Positions 61,776 through 64,000 of a stretch of DNA of 64,000 nt are shown piece after piece. This DNA is from Gemmatimonadota bacterium (GTDB lineage: Bacteria; Gemmatimonadota; Gemmatimonadetes; Gemmatimonadales; Gemmatimonadaceae): the NCBI GenBank assembly GCA_016194585.1, contig JACQBG010000030.1, positions 1 to 64,000 of the forward strand, in the 5' to 3' direction. The notes under the pieces are model-generated. The model was not told where the DNA came from. It ran no database searches and saw nothing but the letters and a program-made list of their open reading frames with translations. Positions within the stretch are counted from its first letter, which is position 1; every line of letters begins with the position of its first letter. The translations under genes were made by a program, and so were the position numbers.

Positions 61776-62546
61776 GTGGGCAAGATTCTCGCGGTCGTCA
61801 GTCAGAAGGGCGGAGTCGGCAAGACCACCACGGCGGTGAACCTCGGCGCGGCCTTCGCGCGTCGGGGGCTCAAGTCGCTCATCGTGGACGTCGACCCGCA
61901 GGGCTCCGTGCGCTACGGCGCCGGACTCCGGAAGGGGCACACGTCGTACGGCTTCGCCGACTACCTGCGCGGCGAACGCTCGCTGCGCGACGTCATCCTG
62001 CCGACGGCGTTGCCGTGGCTGCGCGTGATGCTCGTCGGCAGCGTCACCGACGATGCCGACCACTCGCGCTACGCGGAGCAGATCGCCGAGGGCGACCTGT
62101 TGCCCAGGATGCTCGCGACGGCCGCCGAGCGGTGCGACATCGTCGTCGTCGACACGCCGCCGGGACTCGGCGCGATCACGCGGCGCGCCCTCGCCTCGAG
62201 CGACCGCGTGCTCGTGCCGCTGCAGTGCGAGCCGCTCGCCCTGCAGACGACGCCGCAGATCCTGCGCGGCATCCAGGACGTGGTGACGCACCATCCGTCG
62301 CTCACGTTCGACGGCATTCTGCTCACGATGTTCGAGGCGGGGAACGCCGCCTGCGAGCGCACGGCGGAGTACATCCGCACGCACGTGCCGCCGAATCTCG
62401 TGTTCGACCTCGTCATCCCGCGCAGCGCGGCGGTGAGCGACGCCTTCGCGGCCGGGCAGCCGGCGGTGCTCCGGGCGCCGGCCGACGCGGCGAGCCAGGC
62501 GTACGTGAACCTCGCCACGCGCCTCGCCGAACGATTCAGCCGATGA
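61776..62546 (+). CDS. ParA/MinD-family ATPase
   Basis: 256 residues, GTG start. Deviant Walker A KGGVGKTTTAVNLG with signature lysine; DVDPQGS; Walker B VVVDTPPGLG. Such proteins position cargo on the nucleoid or membrane. No parB gene or parS site is next to it, so it is an orphan ParA, probably working with the TPR protein. Its stop overlaps the next ATG. Confidence 0.88.
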   Translation: MGKILAVVSQKGGVGKTTTAVNLGAAFARRGLKSLIVDVDPQGSVRYGAGLRKGHTSYGFADYLRGERSLRDVILPTALPWLRVMLVGSVTDDADHSRYAEQIAEGDLLPRMLATAAERCDIVVVDTPPGLGAITRRALASSDRVLVPLQCEPLALQTTPQILRGIQDVVTHHPSLTFDGILLTMFEAGNAACERTAEYIRTHVPPNLVFDLVIPRSAAVSDAFAAGQPAVLRAPADAASQAYVNLATRLAERFSR

Positions 62547-63337
62547 TGTTCCGGCGTGTGGTGGCGCCACTGCTCGCGGCGACGGCAGCCCTCATCGGCG
62601 CGTGCACGAACACGAACACCGGGCCGACGACCGTCGCGGCGCTCGAGTTCGACACGCTGCCGTATCCGTCGATCGTGACGGGCGACACGATGCGCGATTC
62701 GACGGGGAAAGTCGCCGCGCTGCACGCGGTGGTGCTCAACGGCAACGGCGTGATCATCCCGAATGCGAGCGTGCAGTACATCGCATTCGACACCGGCGTC
62801 ACGGTCGGCGCCGGCGGGATCCTGACCGCGCAGGCGCGGAGCGGCTCGGTGCGCCTGATCGCGTCGTCGGGAGGGATCCAGTCGAAGCCGCTCACGGTCC
62901 TCGTCACGCGGAGGCCGGATTCGGTCGTCGTCACGGGGAAGCTCGTCGACACGCTGTTCTACGACTACAAGGGCAGCCTGACCTTCGACAGCCCAACCCT
63001 CGGTGTCAAGCTCGTCACGAACGACACCGCTGGCGGGGTTACAGTGACCGCCGGGTGGCTGGTGAGCTATCAACTGCTGTACAACGGCACGCCGGTGCCG
63101 CTGAGCGACACGACGACGGCCGCGTCGCTGATCGACAAGGCGACGGCGAATCTCAGTCACATCGACACGACAGCTTCGGATGGCACGGCGGGCCGGCGCG
63201 TTCGCCTCCGACTGGCGCGGTACACCGACACCACGGGGACCGCGAAGCTCACGGTGATCGCGACGGTGCGGCAGAAGGGGCTGGCGGTTCGCGGAAGTCC
63301 GGTCACTTTCGTACTGTATCCGAGACTGCACCCCTAG
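62543..63337 (+). CDS. Ig-like surface lipoprotein
   Basis: 264 residues. Lipobox LIGAC at about 17-21. A Big2-like beta domain (about 45-125; VLNGNGVIIPNASVQYIAFD, GSVRLIASSGG) and a C-terminal beta domain. Function unknown; overlaps parA by 4 bases. Confidence 0.7.
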   Translation: MMFRRVVAPLLAATAALIGACTNTNTGPTTVAALEFDTLPYPSIVTGDTMRDSTGKVAALHAVVLNGNGVIIPNASVQYIAFDTGVTVGAGGILTAQARSGSVRLIASSGGIQSKPLTVLVTRRPDSVVVTGKLVDTLFYDYKGSLTFDSPTLGVKLVTNDTAGGVTVTAGWLVSYQLLYNGTPVPLSDTTTAASLIDKATANLSHIDTTASDGTAGRRVRLRLARYTDTTGTAKLTVIATVRQKGLAVRGSPVTFVLYPRLHP

Positions 63338-63356
63338 TCCTCCGGAGACCGTCCCG

Positions 63357-64000
63357 ATGATCGTTCGTGGAGCGCCGCGCCCCGCCCCCGGCACCCTCAC
63401 GCAGCTCTTCTTCGACACCACCGAGAAGCACAGCCGCCCCGACGCCTACCAGGTGAAGCGCGACGGGCACTACGTGCCGATCTCGCACGCCACCGTCGTC
63501 GAGCGGGTACGCCGCATCGCGCTCGGCCTCGTCGACCTCGGCTACCGGCCCGGCGAGCGCATCGCCATCCTCTCCGAGAACCGCCCCGAGTGGGCGTTCG
63601 CCGACTGGGCCTGCCTCACGGCCCGGATGGCGGACGTGCCGGTGTATCCCACGCTCCCCGCCGAGCAGATCACCCACGTGCTGACGAACTCGGAGTCGTC
63701 GGCGGTGTTCGTGAGCACGGCGGCGCAGGCGGCGAAGATCGCGCAGATCCGCGGCATGATCCCGAACATCCGGCACGTCATCATGTTCGACGATGCCAAG
63801 CCGGAGGGGGTGGACCTGACCCTGCGCGAGGTGGAAGCGCGCGGCGCGGCGCTCGATTCGCCGGAGCGCGCGGCGGCGTGGCGCACCGAGGCGCTCACGG
63901 TGAAGCCCGGCGACCTCGCGACGATCATCTACACCTCCGGCACCACAGGGCTGCCCAAGGGCGTCATGCTCTCGCACGACAACCTGTACTCCAACGTGCA
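63357..64000 (+). CDS. AMP-forming long-chain acyl-CoA synthetase (partial)
   Basis: The first 214 residues are in the window. ANL-superfamily fold; the AMP-binding P-loop TIIYTSGTTGLPKGVMLSH is intact and GYRPGERIAILSENRPEWAF is typical of FadD-like enzymes. Activates fatty acids to acyl-CoA. The 3' end lies outside the window. Confidence 0.92.
   Translation, partial: MIVRGAPRPAPGTLTQLFFDTTEKHSRPDAYQVKRDGHYVPISHATVVERVRRIALGLVDLGYRPGERIAILSENRPEWAFADWACLTARMADVPVYPTLPAEQITHVLTNSESSAVFVSTAAQAAKIAQIRGMIPNIRHVIMFDDAKPEGVDLTLREVEARGAALDSPERAAAWRTEALTVKPGDLATIIYTSGTTGLPKGVMLSHDNLYSNV

Overview
The window is a very GC-rich bacterial chromosome segment with dense gene packing. Gene content and order (tRNA cluster, rpmG-secE-nusG-rplKAJL-rpoBC, recF-dciA-gyrB, ligA, uvrA), together with the many small lipoproteins and TPR proteins, fit a member of the Gemmatimonadota. 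That placement is an inference from protein style and synteny; no 16S gene is present to test it.

Left part (1-18105, almost all minus strand): an essential information-processing block. Read in the direction of transcription it runs cysS, then a consensus promoter, then tRNA-Thr(UGU), tRNA-Tyr(GUA), tRNA-Gly(UCC), tRNA-Thr(GGU), rpmG, secE, nusG, rplK, rplA, rplJ, rplL, rpoB, rpoC. A UMF1-type MFS transporter and a PlsB-like acyltransferase follow, and then the start of rpsL with its own promoter. The tRNA order equals the E. coli thrU-tyrU-glyT-thrT cluster, but tuf is missing. RpoB carries a roughly 160-residue insertion near its C-terminal third.

18.3-26.3 kb (minus): an orphan divergent ABC ATPase, an AI-2E family permease, a PspA-YbjN pair, a two-subunit L-serine dehydratase and uvrA. 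26.4-32.3 kb (plus): a tightly coupled run of cutA, a TPR protein, a membrane-anchored transglutaminase-like protein, an ABC ATPase, an ABC permease and a GNAT acetyltransferase; then a secreted GH27 alpha-galactosidase.

33.6-39 kb is the mobile region. A complete IS21-family element with 4-bp target duplications splits a lipoprotein gene whose original reading frame can be rebuilt exactly. A TonB-domain lipoprotein comes next, then an IS5-family element whose transposase needs a -1 frameshift and whose right end abuts the stop codon of an Ig-like lipoprotein.

39-64 kb: a ccmF-like gene, a small YfiM-like protein, glpK and a frameshifted mtnA (minus); an enoyl-CoA hydratase, recF, dciA and gyrB (plus), closed by a strong hairpin; a SufR-like Fe-S regulator divergent from a DUF4142 protein; a serine hydrolase; a FAD oxidoreductase next to an RmlB-like protein that has lost its catalytic Tyr and Lys; a pyrimidine-nucleoside phosphorylase; TPR, GAF, ligA and V4R genes in a row; a phosphoribosyltransferase; and a TPR-ParA-lipoprotein run that ends in a truncated acyl-CoA synthetase.

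No CRISPR array, prophage or rRNA operon was seen. No wholly new multi-gene system can be proved from sequence alone. The best candidates are the transglutaminase/ABC operon, the degenerate RmlB with its FAD partner, the RpoB insertion and the orphan ParA operon.
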